Part shown: positions 46,913 through 59,735 of the stretch, one piece after another
Numbering within the stretch: position 1 is the stretch's first letter
Layout: every line of letters begins with the position of its first letter
Source of the DNA: Circinella umbellata
Taxonomy: Eukaryota; Mucoromycota; Mucoromycetes; Mucorales; Lichtheimiaceae
Assembly (NCBI GenBank): GCA_025093555.1
Contig: JAIWNF010000033.1
Coordinates: forward strand, 248,001 to 312,000
Length of the DNA: 64,000 nucleotides
Direction: 5' to 3'
Translations under genes and position numbers: made by a program
Notes under the pieces: model-generated
What the model saw: only the letters and a program-made list of their open reading frames with translations
Databases searched by the model: none
Told to the model about the DNA's origin: nothing

Positions 46913-48893
46913 ATGTCATTATCAACCAGCGATCCAGTATATATACCGACAACAACACCGAATCAAGAAGAATCTTTAGCACCTACTACCACGGTAGAAC
47001 CTATACTACCATCAGAAAGTCAACCATCAGATTCACAACAAACATCAGACAACGAAGAAAGTACACCTTCGCCCGATAATACCGACTCGTTACCAGCTAC
47101 TACTGCGGTTGAAGAACCGTCTAATACTTATACTAGCAATTTACTACCTACCAGTGACATAACTACTGGTGCTCCAGAGCTTACTACATCAAATAACGAG
47201 CAGCCTACACCTATACCATCTGATAGTAACAGTAGCGATATAGTACCAAGTGATACAACCACTATTGCTCCAGAGCCTACTACATCAAATAACGAGCAGC
47301 CTACACCTATACCATCTGATAGTAACAGTAGCGATATAGTACCAAGTGACACGACTACTGTTGGCCCAGAGCCTTCATCAAATAGTGAGCAACCTACACC
47401 TATACCATCTGATAGCAATAGTAGCGATATAGTACCAAGTGATACAACGACTATTGCTCCAGAGCCTTCATCAAATAGTGAGCAACCTACATCTACACCA
47501 GCTGATAACAATAGTAGCGATATAGTACCAAGCGACACGACTACTGCTGTTCCAGAATCTTCATCAAACAGTGAGCAACCTATTCCCACATCGGACAACA
47601 ATAGCAATCTAATACCGAGTGCCACTACGAGTGTTGTTCAAGAACCATCACCGACAACAGAAGAACCCTTATCACCTTCAACAACCGACACAATGTCAGC
47701 CAGTAATAGTAATGATAGTATTTCTACATCTGATGCTCCTTCTCCTACAACGTGAGTAGACATATATACCCATACAAAACTTTCTCATTATTATTGCGCA
47801 AAACCACTTGTCTGTGACAACACGCTCCAAAAAATAAATATTAACAGAAAAGCATTTATTTTCAAAAAATAAAATAGGTCCATACACGATACCACCGAGT
47901 TGACGCTACCGTCTAGTAGCTCTTTCGATAATTCACCTTTACCTTCCTCCACTACGACCAGTATTTTAAAACCACCTATAACAACATCAGCTCAAAGTAG
48001 TATAGTGGAATCAACGAGTACAGTTCCCATTCCTTCTTCTTCAACAGATTCTCCTGTGCCAAGTACTTCTTCAACAATCGATAAACCGACCATATCTTCA
48101 ACTCAACAACAAACATCTACTGTTCAAGAACATACCACCAGCGATCCTCCACCTCCACCTCCAACTTCAAGTACACAGGGGTTAACAATGATCACAATAA
48201 CTACCAGTATAACTACCATTTCACCAATAGTTAGTGATGGTACGACCCGAATGGTCACCACTGTCATTCCAACTACGTAAGTAATCTTTTAGCTTTTATT
48301 GAATTACTTTTTTTTTCAGAATTGACGTATAAAAAAAAAGTAAGATACATTCAAGGTCACATCTATACATTGAAAATCGTCAACGACGAGTAAATTAAAA
48401 CAACTGATTAATCATATATGTATATAGTACTATTATTCCATCACTTGCCGGTGGTGACGATCATAATGCTAATTCTTCATCGGCAGCAGAAAGCACACCC
48501 ATTATTATTGGCAGTGTCATTGGTGGTGTTGTAGGATTAGGCTTGATTATTGCTGTATCAGTATTATTCTTGCGACGAAGAAAACTCAAAGGAACATTAT
48601 TAAAAAGACAACGAAGAAGAAGAAGTCCTGAAAGTATTATGTCAGAAAATGAGGAAGAATTTTATGGTGATCCTTACCGAATGTCAACCGATTTTCATAA
48701 TGCTTCAACACGTTTTGCACCGGGTGGATTTCCGGGAACAGGTGAAGCAAATAATGATATACTAAATGCAGGAGGGGAAGGCTTTTCATATCATGGAACG
48801 GCTGAAACAGATAACAATACATCCCCACGGTCAAGTCGATCGCGTATTCCATGGTCAAGTTTGACGACTTTATTAGGGCGAAGATCTCAATAA
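46913..48893 (+). CDS. Ser/Thr-rich single-pass surface protein, Mid2/WSC-like putative cell-wall sensor; 5' end uncertain
   Basis: Three exons are visible (46913-47751, 47878-48276, 48428-48893), giving 567 aa from the first in-frame Met. About 410 residues are Ser, Thr, Pro and Glu-rich, as in heavily O-mannosylated ectodomains, and include five tandem repeats. Then comes one membrane span (438-461, IIIGSVIGGVVGLGLIIAVSVLFL), the stop-transfer RRRK, and a 105-residue cytosolic tail with several Arg clusters. This plan fits fungal mucin-like stress sensors (Mid2, Wsc, Msb2 or Hkr1 type), but I see no WSC cysteine domain. No signal peptide follows the chosen Met. The frame is open upstream to 46766 and would encode a phenylalanine-rich hydrophobic stretch (FFFPFLFVLMSLSTSDP) without an ATG. 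A short first exon joined at the TTGTCAG acceptor (46852) could supply the start. Confidence 0.7.
47160..47640 (+). repeat. Five tandem coding repeats of 93-96 bp
   Basis: The GAGCA(G/A)CCTA core recurs at 47198, 47294, 47387, 47480 and 47573 (spacing 96, 93, 93, 93). It encodes units like EQPTPIPSDSNSSDIVPSD followed by TTTIAPEP. The period is in frame. Copies diverge towards the 3' end. Confidence 0.9.
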
Positions 48894-50516
48894 TTATTTT
48901 TTACAACCATAGTGTACTAGTAATAATAATAGATTTAATTATTAATATTTATAGTTCTACACATTCTTTTTTTTTAAACCTTTTTTTTTCATTCTCTATG
49001 CTGTTATTTTATTGTTATTATTATTGTCATATAGATATCACAAAATTGTAAAAATAGTACGTCCAACAAACAGACAAATAACCAGATACCCTTTGGACCC
49101 TTACAACCACATCCTTCCTGTATAAAAAGAAATTCAAAATAAATTACTTTTTGGTCAAAAGAAAAAAGAAAGGCATTACCCCATATTACCAGATATTGTT
49201 ATGCATCAAAAGAAAATCAAATGTCTTGTTTTTGGATTATTTAATTCTTCTTCCCAAATAAATTCGTTTCTGTTGATATAGTAAAAGATATTTTGCCATC
49301 AACTACAACTAGAAAATGAATTAATATTAAAGTCTACTTTATATGTATTATGTTACCATTTGAATTTCATCTATTTCAGGCAGAGGTAAATTTGAAAAAG
49401 AATAAGCAATTCATTTTCTTACACAGCTCTCTCGGTGAATGTGATGATATCAAATAACAATGACTTTTTATGTTCAATTTTGACATTTGATATAACTTAC
49501 TAATCTTTTAATTTTCAACATATTTATATATATATTTTATTTAGTTGCGTACTCAAAAAAAAAAAAAAATTCTATTGTCTAATCAACAACGTAACGATTC
49601 TTATCGAACAAAAAGTGGTACGGGTGGTATAGTCCCGTTTGAGATGTCTTAACCGGAAGAACTATCATGACATGTGAAGGTTATTAAGACAAGTATATTC
49701 TCAGGGTTGCTTATAAAGAAGACAGAATATAAGTGAATTTTTGACAATAGACACTCAAATTATTATTATTTTTATTTTGTACCCTGTTAGTCACATGTGT
49801 ATGATATTTATATAATAATGGTCCAAAAGGGTAAATCCATTTGATGGATGATAAATTATTAAATTGCTTACAAAAAATCAACATGATGAATAAATCATTC
49901 AAGGGATATACTAATAGACTCTTTTTTTTTTTTGCCTCCTTGCAAGGGGAAAGAAAAAAAAAATGGAACAGGTTATGGAGAACAATAGCAAGCCAACAGA
50001 TAGTAAATAACAAATAATGTCCATATATGTTCTCTTATTATAATGTATATATCGATATGCCCAGAAAGTTATAAAAGGCTATTTTTTGTTGTTTATTCTT
50101 TACATTCCTAGTTACCTTGTTATTATATGCTGTTATGGTAAATTGTTACAAATAAAGTGGTACGAGATGTTCGTTGTTGAGAAGCAACAGTAAGCTTAAT
50201 TCATGTATAAGGTGAATCACTTTCAGTTGTTCTTGAAATATTAAAGTAAAAAACATAAAATAAAAATAGCACACAAAGAAATAGAATAAGAAGGTAAGAG
50301 AAGACGTGTTGTAGTAAGAAACACTTCCAACTCCTTCCTCGGACCAGCTTGTTATGAAGAAATAAGAAACGGAAAATGAAAAAAAAAAATGGGAAAAAAA
50401 GTGTATTTTTTTTTTCTGCTTGAATAAGTTATTTTCTTTATATCTCTTTCGCGAATCTCATTCTTTTTGATCTGAATGCTCTAAAATAAAATCCCATTTA
50501 TATACATTTTAATAAA
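48894..50516. other. Intergenic region before the SAP-domain gene
   Basis: About 1.6 kb of AT-rich sequence with no gene. It includes the 3' flank of the surface-protein gene and the promoter and leader of the SAP gene. No clear TATA box at a useful distance. Confidence 0.5.
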
Positions 50517-53257
50517 ATGTTCTATTACGGAAACACTAGTTCCAACGACGATCATTATGATAACAATAATAATAAAACAATGCAAAGTCATCACCATAAT
50601 CAAAACAGCAGCAACAATAATAATAATAACCATATAGAAGCTAGTTCTTTTCTTGCTGGTGATTCTTTTCCAGTCTATTTACAACAACAACAACAACAAC
50701 AGCAACAGTCTAATCCATCGTCAGCAACAGCTCAAAATATTCCAATGCAACAACAGCACCATCCATCTGCTACCAATGACAGTTCACTATTTTTTGGGTA
50801 TAATGACTCAACAAACTCACAAACATTCGATTCTTCATTCCTAAACGATCCCCTTTTAACACTTGCTGGTCAAGAATACGAAGTGTCAAGAGAGCTAGAC
50901 GAGCAACATCATTTACAAAAAAATGAAGGTTTTGATACACATAAAGATCTTTCAGCTTATTTTGGGACAAGTTGGAATCAACTTAACAACAACAATATTA
51001 GTTTGAATAACAATAATCATGGTGGGAGTGGGGTTGACGATATGATGTTTTTATCCCAACAGCAAATACAACAACTACAACAACAGCACATACAAAATGA
51101 ACAACATCAACATCACAACTTGACAGTGACACCCGATAATAAATATCAGCAGCAGCAGCATCATAAGGAAGCAGAAAATGCTATACTAAATGCGTTCACT
51201 GGACTGGGTCAGCAGGATGAACAAGCAATCCTTCTTTCCGACCCGAACTTTGTACGACAGCAGCACCTTTTACAAGAGCAACAACGGATGATGCACATGC
51301 GTCAAGAAGAAGAAGACACTGCAACCATAGGAGGAGGAATGATGGAGAGTGATACCACAGAGACGATGATGCGATCTAATCTTTCGGCGATGTTTTCATC
51401 GGATGATAAAGCCGATCCAAATGTGACCTCACTTCAGCCGTCACTTGACAATAGTTCCTTTACTGTAACAAGCCGGCTTCCTTATTCACCAGGCACACCA
51501 GCACCAGAAATTAAACAAGAGCAAAACTATCAGCAGCAGCAAGAGCAACAACAGCTACAGCAAGAGCAACAATTATTGCAGCAACAACAATCGTGGGAGG
51601 AAGCCATGTTTATTGAAAAACAGTTGTTGCAGCACCAGCAGCAGCAGCAAAAACATATAAACAACAATGCACGGGTGTCAAAGCGAATAAGCAGTCCAAT
51701 CCCGATTAAAGGAATGGATACATCGTGCAGTGATTCACCAGTATCGTCTTCGGTACCATCTGAAGTGGATCACCAACGAAGGCAGAATGAATTACAAGCT
51801 CGGTTTAGAATTACATATGCACGCAAACCACAGCAACAGCAACAACAAATGCAAAAATCAGGTCGATCTTCTGCTGCTATAGCAACTCCGTCATCATTTT
51901 CGGGTAGTTCGGCTGCCCACGTGCAACCATCATCTATACTTGGCGCGTCAGTTCCAAATATGCCTTCGTCAAACATGGAGGGCTTTGATACGGACTTGGT
52001 TATGTCAAGTCCGCAAATATCATTGACCCCTGACCCCTCATTACAAAACTCTTCGCCGTTAGGTAAAAATCAGGATGCAAAGGCAGGAGCAGCAGCAGCA
52101 GCAGGAGCAGCAGCATCATCATCATCATCATTACCAACATCATCACCAGGAACAGGAAGTGGAAATAATAATGTCAGGGCAACATCGAAAAGTCCATCTG
52201 CTCAGCACCAACAACCGATTAATTTCCCTTCACGAACCATGCCTATCCAAATTCAGCGAGTACAACGTGCATCTGTTCCTCAACCAGTAGATGTTGAACA
52301 ACATCAACGCAAGTTAGATGATCAGCTGGAAAAGGTCGATTTTGATGATATCACTGTATCAGAATTAAAGGATATGTTACGGCAACGTGGTAAACCAGCG
52401 ACGGGTAAAAAAGCGATTCTTGTTCAACGACTTCAAGACGAAAGGGATTTCATTCGCGCTGTAAAAAGTGGTACGGCACAGCGACATTCACAACCACCAC
52501 TGTCAGCATCCTATACGAGCAAATTAAATGAGGGTAATAGGCCCAGATCGTATCAAGGCTCGTCTCCGTTGACACCCCACGCAAATATTGCCTCATTCCA
52601 GCCACAATCCCCATTACTTGCTGGTAGTAGTCCCTCATCTATGCCAAATACATTTGTCCCTCCCGGCTCACCAGGATCTGTCACACTTTCGCTCAACAGA
52701 TCTATCGCGAACATGCATATTGGATCACCACCTCAGCATCCACGTCGTTATTCTCCTTATGCGACCCCAGGATCACCACGCATGAACTCAGCATCGCCGA
52801 AATTACAACCGCAGAGACAAGCCAATTATTCATCTTCTGTACCAACCAATGCATTGTCATCATCTCCTAATAGTCTTACATACGGCTCACCATTATCATC
52901 GTCATTCACAGGACGTTCGCGCCCTATCAATGCATATGTTCCAACAACAAACGGTAGGCCGAAATCGTATGCACCGTTTACATCTTCTGCTCTTGCAACG
53001 CCTGATCGGGACGATGATCGTGATCCATTTGATGATTTAACTATGGAAGACCAGGAATATATCAAATCGGAACAGGATGAACGATATATCAAACAAGAGA
53101 ATATGACGGATTACCCAACAGCATCTTCTTTACCAGCATCCGAACCGATCAAAATGGAAGGTATAGATACGTCGAACAGTGGATCTACTTCTATTCTGAA
53201 AAATGGTAAGTTATTGCTCTTTTCTTTCTTTTCCTTACTCAACATTTTTTGTAACTG

Positions 53258-53289
<32 letters not shown>

Positions 53290-53499
53290 GCAAATATACC
53301 AGAGAATGCATACGATTATTTATCGGAAGGATTTACAAGAGAAGATCTTTTAGCAGTTCTTGCGGGTCAAGGATTAAGAGATCCCACGATGGGATTGCAA
53401 ACAACTGCTACGGAAGGTTATATATCAAATGATAATGGATCTTCTAGTGCAAATATGATGCTATTTGATCATCTGGATAATTTGAATCGATACCAATAA
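50517..53499 (+). CDS. Glutamine-rich nuclear protein with SAP DNA-binding domain
   Basis: Two exons (50517-53205, 53291-53499) give 965 aa. The N-terminal two thirds is dominated by Gln, Asn, His and Ser tracts of the kind found in transcription coactivators. At about 607-645 is a SAP domain (FDDITVSELKDMLRQRGKPA, then TGKKAILVQRLQDER), a helix-extended-helix that binds AT-rich or scaffold-attachment DNA. A Ser/Pro-rich region with many SP dipeptides follows, with possible phosphosites (PGSPGS, GSPPQHP, TPGSPR). Four psi-K-x-E sites are present (IKQE near 330, IKSE near 847, IKQE near 856, IKME near 876). The second exon encodes YLSEGFTREDLLAVLAGQGL, a short helical C-terminus, ending in HLDNLNRYQ. 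It is probably a chromatin or transcription regulator. I do not know an established name. Confidence 0.85.
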
Positions 53500-54807
53500 G
53501 AAGGCCAGCAGGAAAATGGTCCAAAATAAATAAATAAATAAACCCACTTTTACACTTGAAAAATTGATAATTTTTCTTCTTTTTTAACCCTTTCTTTTCC
53601 CCCTATAGTATATATGCAACATATCTTTTTTTTTTCTCTTTTCTTGTAGCATATGATTTTGTTTCTCTTCCCCTTCCCCTTCCCCTTTATAAATCCATCC
53701 ATTCTTTTTTTTTTTTCGACTGTACAAAATTTCTTCTCTTCACTTTTTAAAGCAATTTTTTTTATATTACCCATATAATATTCGTATTGTCTTTTTGATA
53801 TGAAAAAAAAATGTCCATCAATGTCAATTACTCGGATAAGATCATCTTGTACTATCCTATCGGTCATACATGGATGGATTCTGAGAACCAATTATTAGAT
53901 CGGCATAAATTCTACTTTAATATGAACTCATCAAATGATAAGATTCTCTGACGAAAATAGGCGTTAAAAACAATATGTTATAATCTGTTGTTTTGAAAAA
54001 ATAATATGGTGATACTTTTACATGTGAAAGTTTTTGTAGCAATTCAATGGAGTGATTGCTTGCTAGCAAATTATCAAAATTCGTATTTTTTCAAAAAAAA
54101 ATTCCTTAACATCTTACCGATCAATACTTTTTTTTTTGTAAAATATACATGTCTATCATACTGTCAAACAGAGTTTGCTTTTTTTTAATACAAAAACACC
54201 AGGTTATCAGGTCACTACGTTTGGTGAAGTTGATAATATGTTACATGAGTTACTTAACTTTCCTTCTCAGTTGAATAATACTGTTGTTATACGACGTTAA
54301 TATGAGTTGCTAATGTTAGAACTTTCTTGGTTATATTTGACGTCAGATAAAGTATATAAATATTTGGGGTAGTTCTTTTTTTTTTTCTTTTTTATTTTGC
54401 TTAGGGACTATATTTACAATTAAACATCGAGTAAACTAGTGAAAAAGCTAAGAATATTTCTCATACACAAAGAAGGAAAAAAGGGTTTATTATATAAAAC
54501 GGAATAATTCCGCATCTTTTTACGGACATTAGGGAAATGACGACAATAATGGGATTTTCTAAGTTACGCTGAACGATCATAAACTTTTTGGCTCCTGGTA
54601 TGACCAGATCGCACAGAAAATAGCTATATATAGTAATTTGAAATTTGGCAAAACAAAGACGAGAAAAAGGGTGATGTTGCGTGAGAACAGAAAAGAAAAA
54701 GATCCACTTCAAGGTCTTGGCTAATTATATTCTTGATGTTCTATATAAAGAACGAAAAACAGCCATCTGTCATTTTTTGTTCTAAATTCTACTATTACTT
54801 TTAAAGG
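53500..54807. other. Intergenic region before first pectinase
   Basis: About 1.3 kb, AT-rich, with no gene. A (CCCCTT)n-like run lies near 53668-53688. The right end is the promoter of the first GH28 gene. Confidence 0.5.
54742..54750 (+). promoter_or_regulatory. TATA box of first GH28 gene
   Basis: CTATATAAAG, 66 bp upstream of the ATG. The second GH28 gene has CTATATAAAT at nearly the same distance. Confidence 0.6.
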
Positions 54808-56547
54808 ATGAAGACAATTACTACTCTTTCTACATTGACAGCGTTCCTGCTTCTCGTTGGGCAACAAGCAGTATCTGCTCTTAGAACATGCTCTGTTAAA
54901 CATAATGGAGAGGATGATTCTCAAGCTATCAAGGATGCATTTGAAAAATGTAAAAGTAATGGTCGAGTTGTATTTAGCAAGAACAAAAAGTATATGTTAG
55001 GTGATGTAGTTGTGACTCCTGAACTTGATAATGTTGAGATTGTTTTTGATGGTAGTTTGACCTATCCTTTCAACATGTAAGCCAATTAGTAGTAATTTGC
55101 ATAAATTTTTCTAAAAAATAATATATACGTACAGTTTCTTTTCTCTCTTTTTTTTAGACTAATCATGGTATTATAATGTATATATAGGGTATACAACGAT
55201 ACAACACCTCCTGTACCTGGAGCTGTACAAGACGTTAGTGCTTTTTTTACTATTCAAGGACAAAACGTGAAGGTTGTTGGAAATGGTGGTGAGATTTATG
55301 GCAGTGGTGAAGAATGGTGGCATCTGGACCCATTGCCTAGTAATAGACCTGTCATGATGGCATTCATGGTAGATAAGTTGGATGTTCGTGGTATGAAGTT
55401 GATTAACTCACCTAATTGGAACTTTTATGTTCATCGGTCCAGAAATGTAAAATTTGAAGACATTTTTATCGAGGATATTGATAATAAATATGGTGTAAAG
55501 GTAATGCAGGAAAAAAAGACATTGAAAATAAAATGTGGTTTTTTTTTTGCTTATTGAATTGTATATATGTGTATATAATAGCCTCATAACACGGATGGAT
55601 GGGATACAAGCGAAGTGGATGGAATTACTATTATAAATTCACATATTAATAACGCTGACGATTGTGTTGCGATCAAGACCAGTACGTATAATAACAAAAA
55701 TAATTGTAATAGTGACAGATTTTATAGTATACTTATAGCGATATCTATTGCAATAGATACCACCAATATTCATATTGAAAACGTGTATTGTAATGGCTCT
55801 CATGGGATTTCTGTCGTAAGTACTAATTACAACTGCTGTTAGTATTACTATCACGGTAATGCGTCTCATTAAACCATTCTAACTAAGTGTTTTAGGGCTC
55901 GCTTGGAAATATTCCTGAAATGCCAGACTACGTTTCCAACATGCTAGTAAAAAATGTAACTTGTGAAAATTGCCAAAATGGTGCTCGTATCAAAACGGTA
56001 AGGGAGTTAATATACATTAATTTATAACCAAGCTTAACCTAGTCTATATTTAAAAAACAACACCATCATCATTGATTTCTTGATAGTGGCCGCGTTCATC
56101 CCTTGGTTATGTCCAAAATGTATCCTATGTCGACTTCCATGTCACTAACTCTGGTAATTACTATTATTCTTTTTAAAACATTATACAGCATTTATCATGA
56201 TATACATCAAGCTAACTTATATTCTTTAATAAATATTATTAGACAATCCTATTCAAATTGATCAATGCTATTTCAATATCGAAGAAGAAGAATGCTTAGC
56301 TGACCCAGCAAAGCTTCAAATCTCTAACCTTTCCTTCAAGAATATTACAGGCGGTGGTAGCAAAAAGGCTGGTCAAGTGATGGCTTATATTGTCTGTTCT
56401 TCTGAATCACCTTGTGAAGAATTCACTTTTGAAAACATTAACTTGATTCCTTACGATGGCTCCGAACCTGTATATCTTTGTGAAAACCTTGCTAATAGTA
56501 AAACCGCTGGGCTGGATTGCACCCCAAAGAATGAATGGGATAATTAA
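54808..56547 (+). CDS. Secreted GH28 polygalacturonase-family enzyme (1)
   Basis: Seven exons (54808-55076, 55188-55500, 55582-55681, 55757-55815, 55896-55997, 56087-56153, 56243-56547) give 404 aa. A signal peptide (MKTITTLSTLTAFLLLVGQQ, cleaved near AVSA) precedes the mature start LRTCSVKHNGEDD. The parallel beta-helix carries all GH28 signatures: NTDGWD (Asp199), ADDCVAIK (Asp220, Asp221), GSHGIS (His243) and RIK (Arg278, Lys280). Asp199, 220 and 221 are the expected acid/base set for inverting hydrolysis of pectic alpha-1,4-galacturonan. The C-terminal DNPIQIDQCYF and cysteine pattern resemble fungal exo-type polygalacturonases, but endo versus exo action cannot be decided by eye. It is followed by a paralogue in the same orientation. 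Confidence 0.92.
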
Positions 56548-57922
56548 GAAAAAATAAAAGAAAAAATTGCAATATAATTAGCAACAATATCTATTCCCTT
56601 ATATAAATTTCTTCTGTTTTGATATATGCTATAATGAAACACTACTTTTTGGATATATTTTAAGCCAATACAAAAAGCTTAGGTTGGCACTGAATCTGCA
56701 TTTTCTTATTGCCACATCTAAAGCTGCTATTTTCATTCATACTCACTTTCTAAAACGTCAAAGGCAAAAAAGTATAGTTTTTTGTGTTCGTCAATACCGA
56801 CGCGATTCTTTCACACTATTAGTAGTGATTAATCTGTCAGACCCGTTGTCTCACGACTATCGCTTGTATGTATTCGAATTGAAAATTAGAAAGTTCTGAT
56901 TTTACTACAATATTATAATCGCCAGAATATTTGTATGACAGGTTCAATAGTTTGATTTACACATATGCGTTAACAGTATTCTATTGTAGTAGACAGCCAC
57001 TCTGTTAATTAGCTACTTTATAATAATTATTACTACTGCAAATAAGCTACTAGCTGCTAATACTTGGAAAAGAAAACTTACGGAGTAACTTTATATATGA
57101 TATAATCTACATATTTTTTTGACTTTATTGATAGAGAAATGGTATTTTGTTTTAATTTAATAGCACTTACCAATTGGTGTCTTGCGTCCACAAAAATAAA
57201 TCACGGTATTACGGCGTATATAATAGTATCTTCCGTGTAAATTACAGTTAATCAAATTATTTATTAGCTTTTACATCTTGTGTCACATATCTAATAAGAT
57301 ATATTAGCCAAATAGAGATGTCCATTGACGAAAAATAAATCGCGCAGTAAGTCGTCATTTATATTCCCCTTGGGTCTATTTGAAATATTGAATAAATATT
57401 ATAAAGTAATTTTGTGCATCGGCTTGTTTTTCCTTTTGTTTTTACATAATGTCTCGTAAATGTTAGTATCTTTTTGACGGAAATAATGAAAAGCATATTT
57501 TTAAGATGTTGTATGACAAGTACAATTGCACGACATTTGTCTGCTCATCTCACAATATTCATTGGACTTTATAATATATACCGGGGCTTCACTAGTATAT
57601 TTGACATTATTATTAGCATGGTATTATCACCGATTTTTATTACTTAATTATTCCTCTTTGACGCATCATAAATTCGGATAGCTTTTCAAATTAAGGCCCA
57701 CTTTACATATCAAATAAGCTCCTATAGTCCGAGATTACCAAAAGATCTTGTCATTTTTCTACATTTTATTTTTCTTACCTAAGCTGCTAAATTTATAATT
57801 ATAGTATCCAAAGTGGGTTAAGTGTCCATGGCAATTATTAACTCACGAAAGAATCAAAATCTATATAAATGGTTTTTTTTCCTCGCTCTAGAAAAAGAAT
57901 ACGATTTCCAAGACAAAATAAC
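56548..57922. other. Intergenic region between the two GH28 genes
   Basis: About 1.4 kb with no gene. A 71-codon frame at 56684-56899 lacks a conserved feature. The right end holds the promoter of GH28 gene 2. Confidence 0.5.
57862..57870 (+). promoter_or_regulatory. TATA box of second GH28 gene
   Basis: CTATATAAAT, 61 bp before the ATG at 57923. It overlaps an earlier in-frame ATG at 57869, which argues that 57923 is the real start. Confidence 0.6.
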
Positions 57923-59735
57923 ATGATAAAGTATCTCAAACTACTTTCTTTGGCTGCATTAGCAACATTTGCTATGAGCCACGTAGCTAATGCTAAAGAA
58001 TGTACTTTGGCCAAACCTTCCGGGGGTGATGACACCCCACAACTTGCTGAAGCGTTGAAAAATTGCGGTACATCTGGCACAGTAACAATTCCTTCTGGAG
58101 AATTTCAGGTAAAAATAATAAAACGCGAAATGATAGAGAAGAAAAACTATCAGGCAGAAAAATAAATAAGTGAATAAATTAAAAATTATTTATTTTATAG
58201 TTGTTGACACCACTTGAAGTGGAAGGGTTGGATAATGTCATAATTAACTTAATTGGTAACCTTGCATTACCCAAATCAATGGCTGATCAAAAGGCCGCTG
58301 GAACTAAGAATTGGATTTGGCTCGAAGGTAAAGGTGTTACACTTCAAGGTGAAGCGAATGGTAAAGGAGAAGGAGGTCACATTCTTGGTAATGGTCAAGA
58401 ATGGTACGATTCTAAAGAGCTGGATGATCGTTTTGCGTTATTGGGCATTACATTGGAAGATTCAGTGATCAGCAACATAAAATTCGATGAACCATGTAAT
58501 AATTTTTTCAATGTGCGGTAAATATTAAACGGTCTTGTTACATTTATTTTTTGAAATCAATTTTTCGATAAATATGCTGTTACATTATAATAATACTAAT
58601 ACTTATATTGTCATTGATAAAACAATAAAAAAATATAGAAACTGTGCGAACGTCAACTTTACAGACTTGACACTTACAGCCGAAAGTGCAAGCGATAACC
58701 CACCAAAAAATACAGATGGCTTCGATTTGCATGATAGCACAAAGTTATATTTCAGTAATGTCGATATTTACAATCAGGATGATTGTATTGCTTTCAAAAA
58801 TGGTATAATCAACTTTCAATTTAGAAAAAAAAATTACCCTACATCCTTTAATAACAAGTGGAGTTTAGCTGCTGCTTTAATCTTTCTAATAATACTGCCG
58901 TGGCCTTCTTATACATAGGTACGACATTTGTTACTGCTGAAGATGTCTATTGTAAAGGTGGCCATGGCTTTTCTGTTGGAAGCCTTGGAAAAGGCGCTGA
59001 TTTTAATGTAGTTTCGGATATTTCAATGACACGAATGACTTGTGAGGACTGTTGGGCAGTTGCTCAAATCAAAGTATGTGAAATTAATAACTGGTAACAC
59101 AAGAGCACGTAATTATGCCTTGCTTTATGCTCACATTTCCAACTCATGATTTTTCAAATGTTATTTTTATTTAGTTCTACCCAGGTGGTTCATCGGGTTA
59201 CATCAAGAACTTTTTTGCTACTGACTTCACTGGTAAATATTCGTTATCATTATTAGTTACTCTGACTTCTTTTAGATCTTTCTTTCTTTTTTTATGTGTA
59301 AATCTTTCCCCGAAAGATAAGAACATTTTGCCCGTTGAACTAAATTTTATGCTTATTTTTTTCTATACGTATGTAAATAATATATTTTACACAGTCAAGA
59401 ACGTACGTTTACCTATATGGATTCATTCACATTATCCTTGTAATCCTGAGGACTATACAGAAGATGGTGGCTGTAAAGGATATCCCGGTCCGTCTCGTAT
59501 TGAAGTTAGCAACATTAAATTTAGTGGATTTACCGGCACAACCACAGGGGATTATAATAACAATGTAGTCATTTTCGACTGTCCAGAAGGTACACATTGC
59601 TCTGAATTGTATGCCGAAAATATTAATGTAACTCCACCCAAAGGTGATGCAAAATACGTTTGCAATAATATCGACGATTCAAAGGACCTTGGTATTCCGT
59701 GTAAAATTACCTCGGGTCCTATCGTCTCTTGGTAA
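57923..59735 (+). CDS. Secreted GH28 polygalacturonase-family enzyme (2), RIK motif altered
   Basis: Six exons (57923-58108, 58201-58517, 58639-58802, 58919-59073, 59175-59232, 59395-59735) give 406 aa. The start was chosen because it begins a clean signal peptide (MIKYLKLLSLAALATFAMSH, VANA) and lies downstream of the TATA box; the ATG at 57869 would add a basic extension. GH28 motifs: NTDGFD (Asp194), QDDCIAF (Asp215, Asp216) and GGHGFS (His238). The substrate-binding RIK motif reads QIK (Gln272, Lys274). Introns near the DD, RIK and following strands fall at sites equivalent to those of gene 1, so the two genes are old tandem duplicates. Catalytic aspartates are intact, so it is probably active but possibly on a different or modified pectin. 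The C-terminus has several Cys expected to form disulfides. Confidence 0.92.

Noticed and set aside
47128..47625. 165-codon antisense ORF across the repeat region
   Set aside because: It is the mirror of the in-frame Ser/Thr repeat on the plus strand, and its periodicity is imposed by that repeat.
57869..57922. Earlier in-frame ATG of GH28 gene 2
   Set aside because: It overlaps the TATA box and would put a basic segment before the signal peptide.
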